In this document: in pieces, positions 25,740-34,274 of the stretch
Layout: every line of letters begins with the position of its first letter
Numbering within the stretch: the first letter of the stretch is position 1
Origin: Neobacillus drentensis NBRC 102427
Lineage (GTDB): Bacteria; Bacillota; Bacilli; Bacillales; Cytobacillaceae
DNA: 48,452 bases
Assembly (NCBI RefSeq): GCF_001591445.1
Contig: NZ_BCUX01000014.1
Coordinates: 1-48,452 of the forward strand
Direction: 5' to 3'
Translations under genes and position numbers: made by a program
Notes under the pieces: model-generated
The model's input: only the letters and a program-made list of their open reading frames with translations
Told to the model about the DNA's origin: nothing
The model's database searches: none

Positions 25740-27692
25740 GTGGACACTACGATGGTTAATTTTAAGCAGGATCTCTTTTCTCCTTTTTATATTGGAACTG
25801 TAAGGGTGAAAAACAGAATCCTAATGGCACCAATGGAAACAAATATGCCATCCTTAAATGGAGAGGTAAACGATCGGGTAATTCAATATTATAAAGAAAG
25901 AGCCGAAGGTGGGGCCGGTGCGATTATTGTTGAATTTACTTGTGTTGATTCACCAGTAGGGAAAGGAACGGAAGCCCAGTTGGTAATCGATCATGATGGC
26001 TTTATTCCGGGTCACACCTACCTAGTAGAAGAAATTCAAAAATATAATTGTAGAGCATTTTTGCAGCTTCACCATGCTGGAAGACAAACCAATTCTAAAA
26101 TAACTGGCTTCCAGCCGGTGGCCCCTTCGCCGATTGCCTGTAAAGTAATGAGGGCAGAACCAAGAGAATTAACAACAGATGAGGTAGAAGATTTGGTTAC
26201 AAAGTTTGTTAGAGCAGCAAGGAGAGCTAAACTAGCTGGTTATGATGGGGTTGAATTACATGCCGCTCATGGCTATTTATTAGGGAGTTTTTTATCTCCC
26301 TACTCTAACAAAAGAACGGATCGATATGGTGGCAGTACGGTGAATCGAACTAGAGTAATAACGGAAATCATCCAAGGGATAAAAGCCAAAGTAGAGCGGA
26401 ATTTCCCGGTCATCGTTCGGTTTAGTGCAGATGAATTTGTCGACGGTGGATTAGAGCTCGAGGAATCCATCGAAATTGCCAAACTGTTAGAAAGCAATGG
26501 CGTTGATGCCATCCATGTTTCCACAGGAACCTTTGAATCTAATGATAAGAATATTGATCCCATGTCGGCTAAACAAGGATGGCGTATTCATTTCGCAAGT
26601 GAAATAAAAAAACAGGTAACGGTTCCCGTTATTGGCGTAGGTGTCATTCGTGAGCCGGAATATGCAAATGAAGTGATTCAATCTGGAAGTGTAGATTTCA
26701 TTGCATTGGGGAGAGCATTAATCGCAGATCCAAAATGGCCGGAAAAAGCACGTAAAAGAAACTATAAAGATATTAATCGCTGTACCACTTGCGGTTATTG
26801 TACCGACCGACTAAGACAGCATCAAAGTATTCGCTGTTCCGTTAACCCAAGAGCGGGTCGTGAATTATCACAGCCAGAATTACAGCCAGTCGTTAATCCA
26901 CTCAAAAAAGTTCATATCATTGGTGCGGGGGCGACAGGGATGTACGCGGCCGTTCTTGCTGCAAAGAGGGGATATGAAGTCTATCTTTATGAAAGAGAAA
27001 ATCAGTTAGGGGGATTATTAGATGTCGCTAGTGCCCCTCCTGGTAAGAAAAATTGGCAATGGTTTAAAGAATATTTAGTCCATCAGATTCAGCAATTCTC
27101 GAACATTACCATTTGCTTAAACAAATCAATCGAGCTTAAGGATTTAGCAAAGATGGCTAACGATTATGTCATGGATGCATCTGGTATGACACCAAAATTC
27201 CATAAATTATTCAATGCCAACATTCCGATTGTAAGTGTTGTTGAGGTATTACAAACGAATAAAATGGAAAACAAAAATATCATCATACTTGGTTCACGAG
27301 GTGCCGGTCTAGAAGCTGCCAACTATCTAGCAGACAAAAATAATCGTGTAGTCGTCATTGCAAGGTCAGGTAAACGCTCCAATGGATTAAATATCGATTT
27401 AATTAATCGAATGGACCTATTAAAAGACCTTAAATTGAAAAAGGTAGACATTCTGAATAATACGGATATCTCCATCGATGAAAAAGGTAATCTACTATTT
27501 AGTCATACAGTAAGCAAGGAAAGAATCCATTTGCCATTTGAGCCTGAGATTGTGGTTTCAGCTAGGGGATTTGATGCAAATTCAATTCTAGGAGACCAAG
27601 AAGATATCATAAAAATCGGTGGAAGCAATGAACCTGGAAAAATCTTAAATGGAATATGGCAAGCATACGTAGAAGTGAGTAAATTTCTTTAA
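25740..27692 (+). CDS. FMN/Fe-S/FAD ene-reductase (2,4-dienoyl-CoA reductase family)
   Basis: 650 residues in three parts. An Old-Yellow-Enzyme-type TIM barrel (1-335) has HAAHGYLLGSFLSP and NKRTDRYGGS near 175-200. A 4Fe-4S site CTTCGYC plus a fourth Cys in RCSVNP lies near 345-365. An FAD/NAD(P) module (390-650) has IIGAGATGMYAA and a second Rossmann motif ILGSRGAGLEAAN. The CxxCxxC spacing follows trimethylamine dehydrogenase rather than E. coli FadH. It probably reduces an activated C=C, such as a 2,4-dienoyl-CoA. GTG 25740 is 7 bases after GAGGTGA; earlier starts overlap the thiolase. It is the last gene of segment 1. Confidence 0.87.
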   Translation: MDTTMVNFKQDLFSPFYIGTVRVKNRILMAPMETNMPSLNGEVNDRVIQYYKERAEGGAGAIIVEFTCVDSPVGKGTEAQLVIDHDGFIPGHTYLVEEIQKYNCRAFLQLHHAGRQTNSKITGFQPVAPSPIACKVMRAEPRELTTDEVEDLVTKFVRAARRAKLAGYDGVELHAAHGYLLGSFLSPYSNKRTDRYGGSTVNRTRVITEIIQGIKAKVERNFPVIVRFSADEFVDGGLELEESIEIAKLLESNGVDAIHVSTGTFESNDKNIDPMSAKQGWRIHFASEIKKQVTVPVIGVGVIREPEYANEVIQSGSVDFIALGRALIADPKWPEKARKRNYKDINRCTTCGYCTDRLRQHQSIRCSVNPRAGRELSQPELQPVVNPLKKVHIIGAGATGMYAAVLAAKRGYEVYLYERENQLGGLLDVASAPPGKKNWQWFKEYLVHQIQQFSNITICLNKSIELKDLAKMANDYVMDASGMTPKFHKLFNANIPIVSVVEVLQTNKMENKNIIILGSRGAGLEAANYLADKNNRVVVIARSGKRSNGLNIDLINRMDLLKDLKLKKVDILNNTDISIDEKGNLLFSHTVSKERIHLPFEPEIVVSARGFDANSILGDQEDIIKIGGSNEPGKILNGIWQAYVEVSKFL

Positions 27693-27700
27693 GATATACA

Positions 27701-27718
27701 GGGGGAGTTGTATCCCCC
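27701..27718 (+). terminator. Weak GC hairpin after segment 1
   Basis: GGGGGA (27701-27706) and TCCCCC (27713-27718) enclose a 6-base loop. There is no clear T-tract, so it may stabilise the 3' end or only partly terminate. Confidence 0.4.
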
Positions 27719-27819
27719 AGCTAGATTTTCTCCCCATAGTGAAAAGGTAGATACATTGACGTCTTAGAAGTTTCATTTAGGATAGGCGTGTTGCTAAAGC
27801 ATACATAATTCTTTTGGAC

Positions 27820-27835
27820 TGTATACAAACTGTAT
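27820..27835. promoter_or_regulatory. TGTATACA-N3-TGTAT site, copy 2
   Basis: The same arrangement as 13107-13122, here about 95 bp upstream of sigma-54 promoter P2, a typical distance for an enhancer-binding site. It is a candidate binding site for the PAS-AAA-Fis activator encoded at 34275. Confidence 0.45.
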
Positions 27836-27927
27836 CCCTGTACCAAAACAAAGTAAAAAGTAAACAGTTTATTTACAGAAAATTCAAAATTGCCTCGCGA
27901 AATGGACAGTTTTTAGCATATTTATTT

Positions 27928-27943
27928 TGGCATGGAACTTGCA
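27928..27943 (+). promoter_or_regulatory. Sigma-54 promoter P2
   Basis: TGGCAT-N5-TTGCA with the invariant GG and GC at -24/-12 spacing, 38 bp upstream of the binding-protein start. It drives the transporter operon. Confidence 0.87.
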
Positions 27944-27980
27944 AGTTATTATAGTAGTTAAAATAAAAGGGGGTTCCATT

Positions 27981-29129
27981 ATGAGGAAGAGAATACTTAC
28001 AACTTTAATGTTAGTATTGGTTTTGATTTTGGGAGCATGTGCACAGTCATCAAATGGTACTGGTAAAAATGAAAGCGGAAACATAAAAATTGGTGCAGTG
28101 CTTCCATTGACAGGACCAGCAGCCCTATACGGCCAGCAAACATTAGATGGTGCGAAATTGGCAGCCAAAATGATTAATGATGATGGTGGGATTTTAAAAG
28201 GTCGTAAGATTACCTTATTAACTGAAGATGATCAATCAAAACCGGAGTTAGGTGTAACGAAATTTAAGAAATTAATTGAAAGTGATAAAGTTGATGCCAT
28301 TACTGGAGGGGTAAACAGTTCTGTTAACATGGCAACAAAAGATGTTGCTAAAAATAAATTGTTAAATGTTGTTACTGTTTCTAAGGCTCCAGAAATTATG
28401 AGCGACCGTGATTCATTCCGCTTCCGGCTAAATAGCACGAACGATATGGATGGTAAGGCTTTCCATAAGTTTATGGCTGAACAGCTTAAACCAAAAACAG
28501 TTGCGGTTATTGCTGAAAATACTGATTATGGTCAAGCTGAATTAAAGGCCTTGAAGAAAAACTGGTCTGGCAATGATAATCCTAAAATCGTGGCAACTGA
28601 ATTTTTTGACTTAGCTGAAACAGATTTTACTAACCCGTTAACAAAATTAAAGTCAGCCAATGCTGATGCATTATATGTTGTTGGTGCTGCGATTGAAATA
28701 AATTCGGCGATTTTCAAACAAGCACATCAACTTGGATTCAATAACACGATGAAATTACTTGCACCCGGTAATATCAATTCAAAAATGGTGGAGTTAGCCG
28801 GTGAGGGTGCAGAAGGTATTATCTCTGCAGACCTATATCAAAATACGATTGATAATGAGATGAACAAAGAATTTGTGGCCGCATTTGAGAAAGAATACAA
28901 CCGTAAACCGGAAAAAATGGAGATGTTAGGTTTTGAATCCATCTGGTTTGTGGCTAAAGCAATGGATAAAGCTGGGTCGTCCACTGACTATAAGGCTATA
29001 TCTAAAGCTTTAGAGAGTGAAGATTGGAAATCACCTAGAGGCGATTTAAAGTTTGAAGACGGCCAAGCTTTAGGAGAAGTAATTCCGTTAACTGTTAAGG
29101 GTGGTAAAGTTATTCCCTATCAGCAGTAG
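27981..29129 (+). CDS. ABC transporter substrate-binding lipoprotein, Leu/Ile/Val (LivJ) family, copy 1
   Basis: A 382-residue type I periplasmic-binding protein. The lipoprotein signal is MRKRILTTLMLVLVLILGAC, with the lipobox LGAC at 17-20. The mature start GNIKIGAVLPLTGPAALYGQ is classic LivJ/UrtA-like. It captures the substrate outside the membrane for the LivHMGF-like importer that follows. In catabolic islands such systems import aromatic or alicyclic acids as often as amino acids. ATG 27981 follows AAGGGGG. A paralogue lies at 36774. It is first in the P2 operon and separated from the permeases by a stem-loop. Confidence 0.9.
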   Translation: MRKRILTTLMLVLVLILGACAQSSNGTGKNESGNIKIGAVLPLTGPAALYGQQTLDGAKLAAKMINDDGGILKGRKITLLTEDDQSKPELGVTKFKKLIESDKVDAITGGVNSSVNMATKDVAKNKLLNVVTVSKAPEIMSDRDSFRFRLNSTNDMDGKAFHKFMAEQLKPKTVAVIAENTDYGQAELKALKKNWSGNDNPKIVATEFFDLAETDFTNPLTKLKSANADALYVVGAAIEINSAIFKQAHQLGFNNTMKLLAPGNINSKMVELAGEGAEGIISADLYQNTIDNEMNKEFVAAFEKEYNRKPEKMEMLGFESIWFVAKAMDKAGSSTDYKAISKALESEDWKSPRGDLKFEDGQALGEVIPLTVKGGKVIPYQQ

Positions 29130-29142
29130 ATTGATAGACACT

Positions 29143-29177
29143 AACCAAATAGCTTCTATAAAAGAAGCTATTTGGTT
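29143..29177 (+). other. Intercistronic stem-loop after the binding-protein gene
   Basis: Perfect 14-bp arms (29143-29156 and 29164-29177) with loop TATAAAA, followed by A residues rather than T. It likely protects or processes the binding-protein message so that it outnumbers the permease mRNA. Confidence 0.65.
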
Positions 29178-29277
29178 AAAAAAATTTCAATAATACAAGG
29201 ATCTTCCTTGTTTATTTTCATTTCCCGATGAATAAAGAGGATACTTACCTTTAAATGAAAGAAAGGGGGATATTTTT

Positions 29278-30147
29278 TTGGAAATTATCAATCAATTAGT
29301 CGCGAATGGATTAGTTATTGGATTAACTTATACCTTGTTTGCTTTAGGAGTAACATTAATTTTCGGAATATTAGGAATGATTAATTTCGCCCATGGTGAA
29401 TTTTATATGCTTGGGGCATTTGGATCATATATCCTTCAACAAGAATTAGGATTAAATTACTTCCAGTCAGGAATTGTGACCATCGTCATTATTTGTTTGA
29501 TTGCATGGTTAATTGAAAAATTTACGCTCCGTTCATTACTTGCTACCGATCATTTAAACTCATTACTTGCCACCTTTGGTTTAAGTATTGTTTTATTGAA
29601 CTTGGTTGCAATTGCATATGGAACAACTCCCAGGCAGATAAGTAGTCCGTTTAATGGTGTCGTCCATATTGGAAATGTCTTTATCACTCAGCAAAAAATA
29701 GTCGTTGTCCTTTTGGGGATTGTGGTCATCGTGCTGCTAAACCTGTTTATCAAGCACAGTCATTTAGGGAAACTCATGCGAGCTGTCTCACAGAATAGCA
29801 TGGGCGCCATGGTTTCAGGGATTTCAATTAAACGAATCTATTCTTTTACCTTCATTTTTGGGGTTTCATTAGCCACACTAGCTGGAATCCTGATCGGACC
29901 TACCACCTATGTAACACCAACAATGGGTACAAGTGTTATGTTAAAAGGTTTTGTCATCGTTATTTTGGGTGGTTTAGGCAGTGTTCCTGGAGCAATTATC
30001 GGCGGTATGTTACTTGGATTCGTTGAAACAGGGGCATCGTCTTTAGTGGGGAACTCTTGGAAGGATATCATTGGTTATGTGATCTTGATTCTCGTTTTAT
30101 TAGTTCGTCCTCAGGGAATCTTTGGATTTCAAAGGAGGTCACAATAA
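29278..30147 (+). CDS. Branched-chain-type ABC permease (LivH)
   Basis: A 289-residue LivH-family permease with about eight membrane helices and the conserved start GLTYTLFALGVTLIFGILGMINFAHGEFYML (split around residue 30). The EAA-like cytosolic loop near 165 reads GKLMRAVSQNSMGAMVSGIS. It forms the membrane channel with the LivM protein. TTG 29278 follows GGGGGA at 7 bases. Its stop overlaps the LivM ATG by one base. Confidence 0.9.
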   Translation: MEIINQLVANGLVIGLTYTLFALGVTLIFGILGMINFAHGEFYMLGAFGSYILQQELGLNYFQSGIVTIVIICLIAWLIEKFTLRSLLATDHLNSLLATFGLSIVLLNLVAIAYGTTPRQISSPFNGVVHIGNVFITQQKIVVVLLGIVVIVLLNLFIKHSHLGKLMRAVSQNSMGAMVSGISIKRIYSFTFIFGVSLATLAGILIGPTTYVTPTMGTSVMLKGFVIVILGGLGSVPGAIIGGMLLGFVETGASSLVGNSWKDIIGYVILILVLLVRPQGIFGFQRRSQ

Positions 30148-31139
30148 TGAAAAAGAAACTGCCCTTTATCCTGCTATTACTAATTTTAATTTCTCTCCCA
30201 TTTGTATTTAATAATCCTTATTACTTAAATATTATCATCACATTTGGGATTTTCTCGATCTTTGCATTAAGCCTAAACTTTATTGTCGGTTACATTGGTG
30301 AAATATCATTTGGTCATGCCGCGTTTTTTGGCTTAGGTGCCTACTTTACCACCTTGATCCATCAAAGCTTAGAATTTCCATATTTTATTAGTTTACTCAT
30401 TTCCTTAGTATTAACTGGCTTGGTTGGAATGTGTGTTGGATTTTTATCACTCCGTCTCCAAGGCGTTCACTTTGCCATCATTACGCTGGCATTCGCGGAA
30501 GTGTTTCGCCTAATCATTCTCAATCTGACAGATATTACCCGAGGTGCCATGGGGCTAAGTGTTTCTTCCCCGACTATACCCTTTACGCAAATTTCTCTTA
30601 CTGATCCAATGATTTATTACTACTTCGTTTGTCTGTTTTTAGTAGGGGTCATCTATTTTATTAAATTCATATTAAGAACACCTTTTGGCAGAGGAATACT
30701 AGCCATAAAAGAAGGAAGTCTGTTAGCAAGTTCAATTGGAATTCATGTTTCTAAGTATAAAATTATTGCATTTACGATTTCAGCGGTGATTGCGGGGTTG
30801 GCTGGGGCATTGTACGGACCTTTTGTTGGAATTATTACCCCCGACCTCTTATCCGTCCATTATACAACTGAGGCATTATTAATGGTAATTGTCGGTGGAA
30901 AAGGATTCTTGCTAGGACCATTGTTTGGTGCCTTTATCTTCACCGTTATCCCAGAATTCTTGTGGATGTCCCCGGAAGTACAACTACTAGTATTCGGTGT
31001 TATCTTAGTTTTATCAATTAAGTTTATGCCGAAGGGGATTGCTAATCTGATTAAAGAGATTAGAACAAAAATGCAAAAGGATACAGGGCCTAAACGGCAG
31101 AGTAAAAGTAGTATGGAGAAAGAAAAGGAGGTGTCATAA
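30147..31139 (+). CDS. Branched-chain-type ABC permease (LivM)
   Basis: A 330-residue LivM-family permease with about ten helices. The signature LNFIVGYIGEISFGHAAFFG lies near 42-61, and the cytosolic loop FGRGILAIKEGSLLASSIGI near 175. The C-terminal tail is polar and lysine-rich. Together with LivH it forms the heterodimeric pore. ATG 30147 follows AAAGGAGG and overlaps the LivH stop; the frame open from 30057 is an overlap artefact. Confidence 0.9.
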   Translation: MKKKLPFILLLLILISLPFVFNNPYYLNIIITFGIFSIFALSLNFIVGYIGEISFGHAAFFGLGAYFTTLIHQSLEFPYFISLLISLVLTGLVGMCVGFLSLRLQGVHFAIITLAFAEVFRLIILNLTDITRGAMGLSVSSPTIPFTQISLTDPMIYYYFVCLFLVGVIYFIKFILRTPFGRGILAIKEGSLLASSIGIHVSKYKIIAFTISAVIAGLAGALYGPFVGIITPDLLSVHYTTEALLMVIVGGKGFLLGPLFGAFIFTVIPEFLWMSPEVQLLVFGVILVLSIKFMPKGIANLIKEIRTKMQKDTGPKRQSKSSMEKEKEVS

Positions 31140-31140
31140 C

Positions 31141-31944
31141 GTGACATTATTATCAGTTTCCAATTTAAGTAAACGATTCGGAGGTTTGAGTGCGAATTCC
31201 AATATATCATTTGCCGTTGAGGAACAAAGCATCGTTGGTATTATTGGTCCCAATGGTGCTGGAAAAACGACTTGCTTTAATTTGATAAGTGGCTTTTTAC
31301 CACCCACAGAGGGAGAAGTCTTGTTCAACGGTACCGATATAACTAAATTGAATGCCCATCAGACGGCATCACTTGGAATGGTTCGAACATTTCAGCATAC
31401 AAGCGTGTTTTCCGAACTTTCTGTATTGGATAACATTCTGACGGGCCAGCATTTGGAAGTGAAAGGGCTATTAAAATATGCCTTTACTAATTGGAAAAAA
31501 TACATCGAAGAAGAAAATAATAGTAAACAAAGAGCGATTGAGATTTTAAAACTAATGGAATTAGAAGATAAGAGAGAAGCACAAGCCAAAAGTCTTCCGT
31601 ATGGTGAACAAAGAAAGCTAGAAATTGCAATTGCCTTAGCTGCTAATCCTAAATTATTACTATTGGATGAGCCGGCAGCAGGCATGAATGAAACGGAGTC
31701 TGCTAAACTCGTTCAAATTATAAAAAAGCTAAAAGGAAAAGGACTTACAGTATTAATTGTGGAACATGATATGAAGGTGGTAATGAATCTTTGTGATTAT
31801 ATTGTTGTTCTAGATCAGGGGGCAAAAATAGCGGAAGGCACTCCAAAAAAGATTAGTAACAATTCTAAGGTTATCGAGGTTTATCTAGGTACTCCTGATG
31901 AGGATCACCACACAGAAAAGGAAGGAAGTGTGGAATTTGCTTAA
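31141..31944 (+). CDS. ABC ATPase (LivG)
   Basis: 267 residues. Walker A is GPNGAGKTT near 34-42, the LivG-type signature LPYGEQRKLEIA near 152, Walker B LLLLDEPAAGMNE near 173 and the switch His in IVEHDMKVVM near 205. The extra C-terminal helix region is LivG-like. It energises transport from the cytosolic side with LivF. GTG 31141 follows AAAGGAGG, one base after the LivM stop. Confidence 0.92.
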   Translation: MTLLSVSNLSKRFGGLSANSNISFAVEEQSIVGIIGPNGAGKTTCFNLISGFLPPTEGEVLFNGTDITKLNAHQTASLGMVRTFQHTSVFSELSVLDNILTGQHLEVKGLLKYAFTNWKKYIEEENNSKQRAIEILKLMELEDKREAQAKSLPYGEQRKLEIAIALAANPKLLLLDEPAAGMNETESAKLVQIIKKLKGKGLTVLIVEHDMKVVMNLCDYIVVLDQGAKIAEGTPKKISNNSKVIEVYLGTPDEDHHTEKEGSVEFA

Positions 31945-32641
31945 GTTAAAGGATGTCCATGTTTCATATGGTCCCATTAAAGCTGTTAAAGGAATATCTC
32001 TCCATATTAATGAAGGAGAAATGATTGCCTTAATAGGTGCAAATGGAGCGGGTAAGAGTACAACCCTTAAGGCTATTGCTGGGATTGAACCAATAGAATC
32101 GGGTGAAATCAATTATTCCGGAGAAATTATTTCAAATCTTCCATACTATAAGACCAACAATCTTGGGATTACACTTGTCCCAGAAGGACGTCAGTTATTC
32201 CCTGATATGACGGTAAAAGAAAATCTTGAAATGGGATACAAGAAATCGAAAAAAGGTGCAAGTTTACGAGAATTATTGGAAAAGGTCTATGAATACTTTC
32301 CAGATGTGTATATGAAAAGGAATGAACTGGCCAGCAGCTTAAGCGGTGGCCAGCAGCAAATGGTCGCCATTGGGAGAGGCATCATGTCGGAGCCTAAGTT
32401 GATGATGTTTGATGAGCCATCATTAGGTTTAAGTCCTGTATTAGTACAAAATGTAGTCAGTATTATTCGAACTTTGCATGAGAATGGCCATAGTATATTG
32501 CTTGTAGAACAAAATGCGAATTTGGCCTTGAAAATGGCAGATCGAGGCTATGTTTTAGAGATGGGAAGGATAGTCCTAGAAGACAAGGCTAGTTCTTTAT
32601 TAAAGAACGAGGAAATCAAAGCCGCATATTTGGGTCTTTAA
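31928..32641 (+). CDS. ABC ATPase (LivF)
   Basis: 237 residues. Walker A is GANGAGKSTTLKAI near 38-51, the signature LSGGQQQMVAIGRG near 139, Walker B MMFDEPSLGLSP near 157 and the switch His replaced by Gln in VEQNANLAL, as is usual in LivF. GTG 31928 follows AAGGAAGG and overlaps the LivG end by 17 bases; TTG 31937 is an alternative. It completes the importer. Confidence 0.9.
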   Translation: MWNLLKLKDVHVSYGPIKAVKGISLHINEGEMIALIGANGAGKSTTLKAIAGIEPIESGEINYSGEIISNLPYYKTNNLGITLVPEGRQLFPDMTVKENLEMGYKKSKKGASLRELLEKVYEYFPDVYMKRNELASSLSGGQQQMVAIGRGIMSEPKLMMFDEPSLGLSPVLVQNVVSIIRTLHENGHSILLVEQNANLALKMADRGYVLEMGRIVLEDKASSLLKNEEIKAAYLGL

Positions 32642-32694
32642 CAATCAAATATTACTATTTTCATATTTAAAATAAGAGATTGGGGTTGAGTGAA

Positions 32695-33465
32695 TTGTTT
32701 TTACAAGATCAAGTAGCAATTGTGACAGGCGCAGGAAATGGGATAGGAAAAGCGACCGCGATTGGTTTAGCAAAGCAAGGTGCCAAAGTAATTGTTAATG
32801 ATATCAATGAAGAACATATTGCAGAAACAGTTCAAATAATTCGTAGTCAAAATGGGGAAGCAATTGGGGTCCAAGGAAATGTAGCTCTGTATGAGGACAC
32901 ACAAAGAATCGTAGACGCAGCGAGGGAAACATTTGGGACCGTACATATTCTCGTGAATAATGCTGGGATTATCAGGCCGGCGATGATCCACAAAATGGAT
33001 GATGACCAGTGGAATCAAGTAATTGATGTAAGTTTAAAAGGGACATTCAATTGTATTAAAGCAGTTGCTCCAATTTTTATAGAGAGAGGGAAAGAAAACC
33101 CTGAAGCATTATCAAATGGAAAAATCATTAATGTGACGTCTACTGCTGGTCTTGGAGGAACAATTGGGCAGGTGAACTATAGTGCAGCCAAAGCTGGTGT
33201 GATTGGTGTGACTATGTCCACTGCACGTGAGTGGGGCAGATACCGTGTTCAATCAAATGCTGTTGCATTTGGAGTGGTAGAAACGGATATGACTGAAACA
33301 ATTAGAAGCGATAAATTTGCTGATACTTACAAAAATAAAATCGTGTTAAACCGTTTTGCTGCAGTCGATGATGTCGTCCCAGGGATTGTGTTTTTAGCAT
33401 CCAGTGGTTCCAATTATATTACCGGTCACGTTTTGAATATTTCTGGTGGCTCACATATTGGTTAG
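32695..33465 (+). CDS. Short-chain dehydrogenase/reductase (FabG-like)
   Basis: A 256-residue classical SDR. The cofactor motif TGAGNGIGKA lies at 11-20, NNAGI near 90, the catalytic Ser in NVTSTAGLGG near 145, and Tyr/Lys in NYSAAKAG near 160. Asp after the second strand (VNDIN) favours NAD(H). It probably oxidises a 3-hydroxyacyl-CoA or a ring alcohol. The start is unclear: TTG 32680, 32686 and 32695 are in frame; the last fits the domain start and a GGGG site. Confidence 0.85.
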   Translation: MFLQDQVAIVTGAGNGIGKATAIGLAKQGAKVIVNDINEEHIAETVQIIRSQNGEAIGVQGNVALYEDTQRIVDAARETFGTVHILVNNAGIIRPAMIHKMDDDQWNQVIDVSLKGTFNCIKAVAPIFIERGKENPEALSNGKIINVTSTAGLGGTIGQVNYSAAKAGVIGVTMSTAREWGRYRVQSNAVAFGVVETDMTETIRSDKFADTYKNKIVLNRFAAVDDVVPGIVFLASSGSNYITGHVLNISGGSHIG

Positions 33466-33511
33466 TAATTAGTCGAATGTTCCTAAAAACTTAATGAAAA
33501 GGAAATGGGGA

Positions 33512-34258
33512 ATGGCAATGACACAAATTATTGATTTAACAATGGGAATTTATGAAGGGATGCCGCAGCATCCAGCGCATGGACGGACACCGCTTTTTTT
33601 ATCCGGAACTCGAAATCATGAAGCCTATAAAGATTTTAAGCGGCTCAATCAGTATGATGAAACAGACATTATCTCATTTGAAAATGAGCAAATCATTATT
33701 TGTGGTCACTCAGGTACACATATGGATTCCTGTTTCCATGGAGACCCGGAATCTGAATATACCATTGATAAAATGCCAATCGACTGTGGGTACGGAAATG
33801 CGGTCTGGCTGGATGTGTCGTATCGATTTGGATCAAAAGCAGTTGTAACAGCTAAAGACCTTAAAGAAGCAGAGTTCCGTTCGGGGACCAAAATCCTTCC
33901 AGGCGATATTGTGTTAATTTTTACGGGCTGGTCAACAGTGAATGATCCAATTCGATATTCTTTTGAGCATATGGGATTAGCCAGAGATGCAGGAGAATGG
34001 CTGAGAGAAAAGCGGGTTAAAACGGTTGGAATTGATAATTGTAATGTGGATGCAGCCGGAGAATTATCGATGCCGGTTCACATGAATTTCTTACGTCCTC
34101 GTGTATTAGGCTTACCAAATGATGATTTTATTGCCATTATTGAAAATATGGTAAATATTAATAAAATTACAAAATCAAGATTTACATTTTCTGGAGCTCC
34201 AATTCCGTATATTGGTAAAACGGGTGGACAGGTACGTGCATTAGCGATTATCGATTAA
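33512..34258 (+). CDS. Cyclase-family metal hydrolase (kynurenine formamidase-like)
   Basis: A 248-residue protein of the cyclase (PF04199) superfamily with the metal-binding motif GHSGTHMDSCFH near 65-76. The N-terminus IIDLTMGIYEGMPQHP is typical. Known members hydrolyse amide or lactam bonds (kynurenine formamidase, isatin hydrolase), and others are annotated in polyketide cyclisation. In a CoA-catabolic operon it may hydrolyse a lactone or a cyclic diketone. Starts ATG 33494, 33512 and 33518 are possible; I chose 33512 behind AAAAGG. It lies between the SDR and the regulator gene. Confidence 0.85.
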   Translation: MAMTQIIDLTMGIYEGMPQHPAHGRTPLFLSGTRNHEAYKDFKRLNQYDETDIISFENEQIIICGHSGTHMDSCFHGDPESEYTIDKMPIDCGYGNAVWLDVSYRFGSKAVVTAKDLKEAEFRSGTKILPGDIVLIFTGWSTVNDPIRYSFEHMGLARDAGEWLREKRVKTVGIDNCNVDAAGELSMPVHMNFLRPRVLGLPNDDFIAIIENMVNINKITKSRFTFSGAPIPYIGKTGGQVRALAIID

Positions 34259-34274
34259 TAGGGTAGGTGAAATC

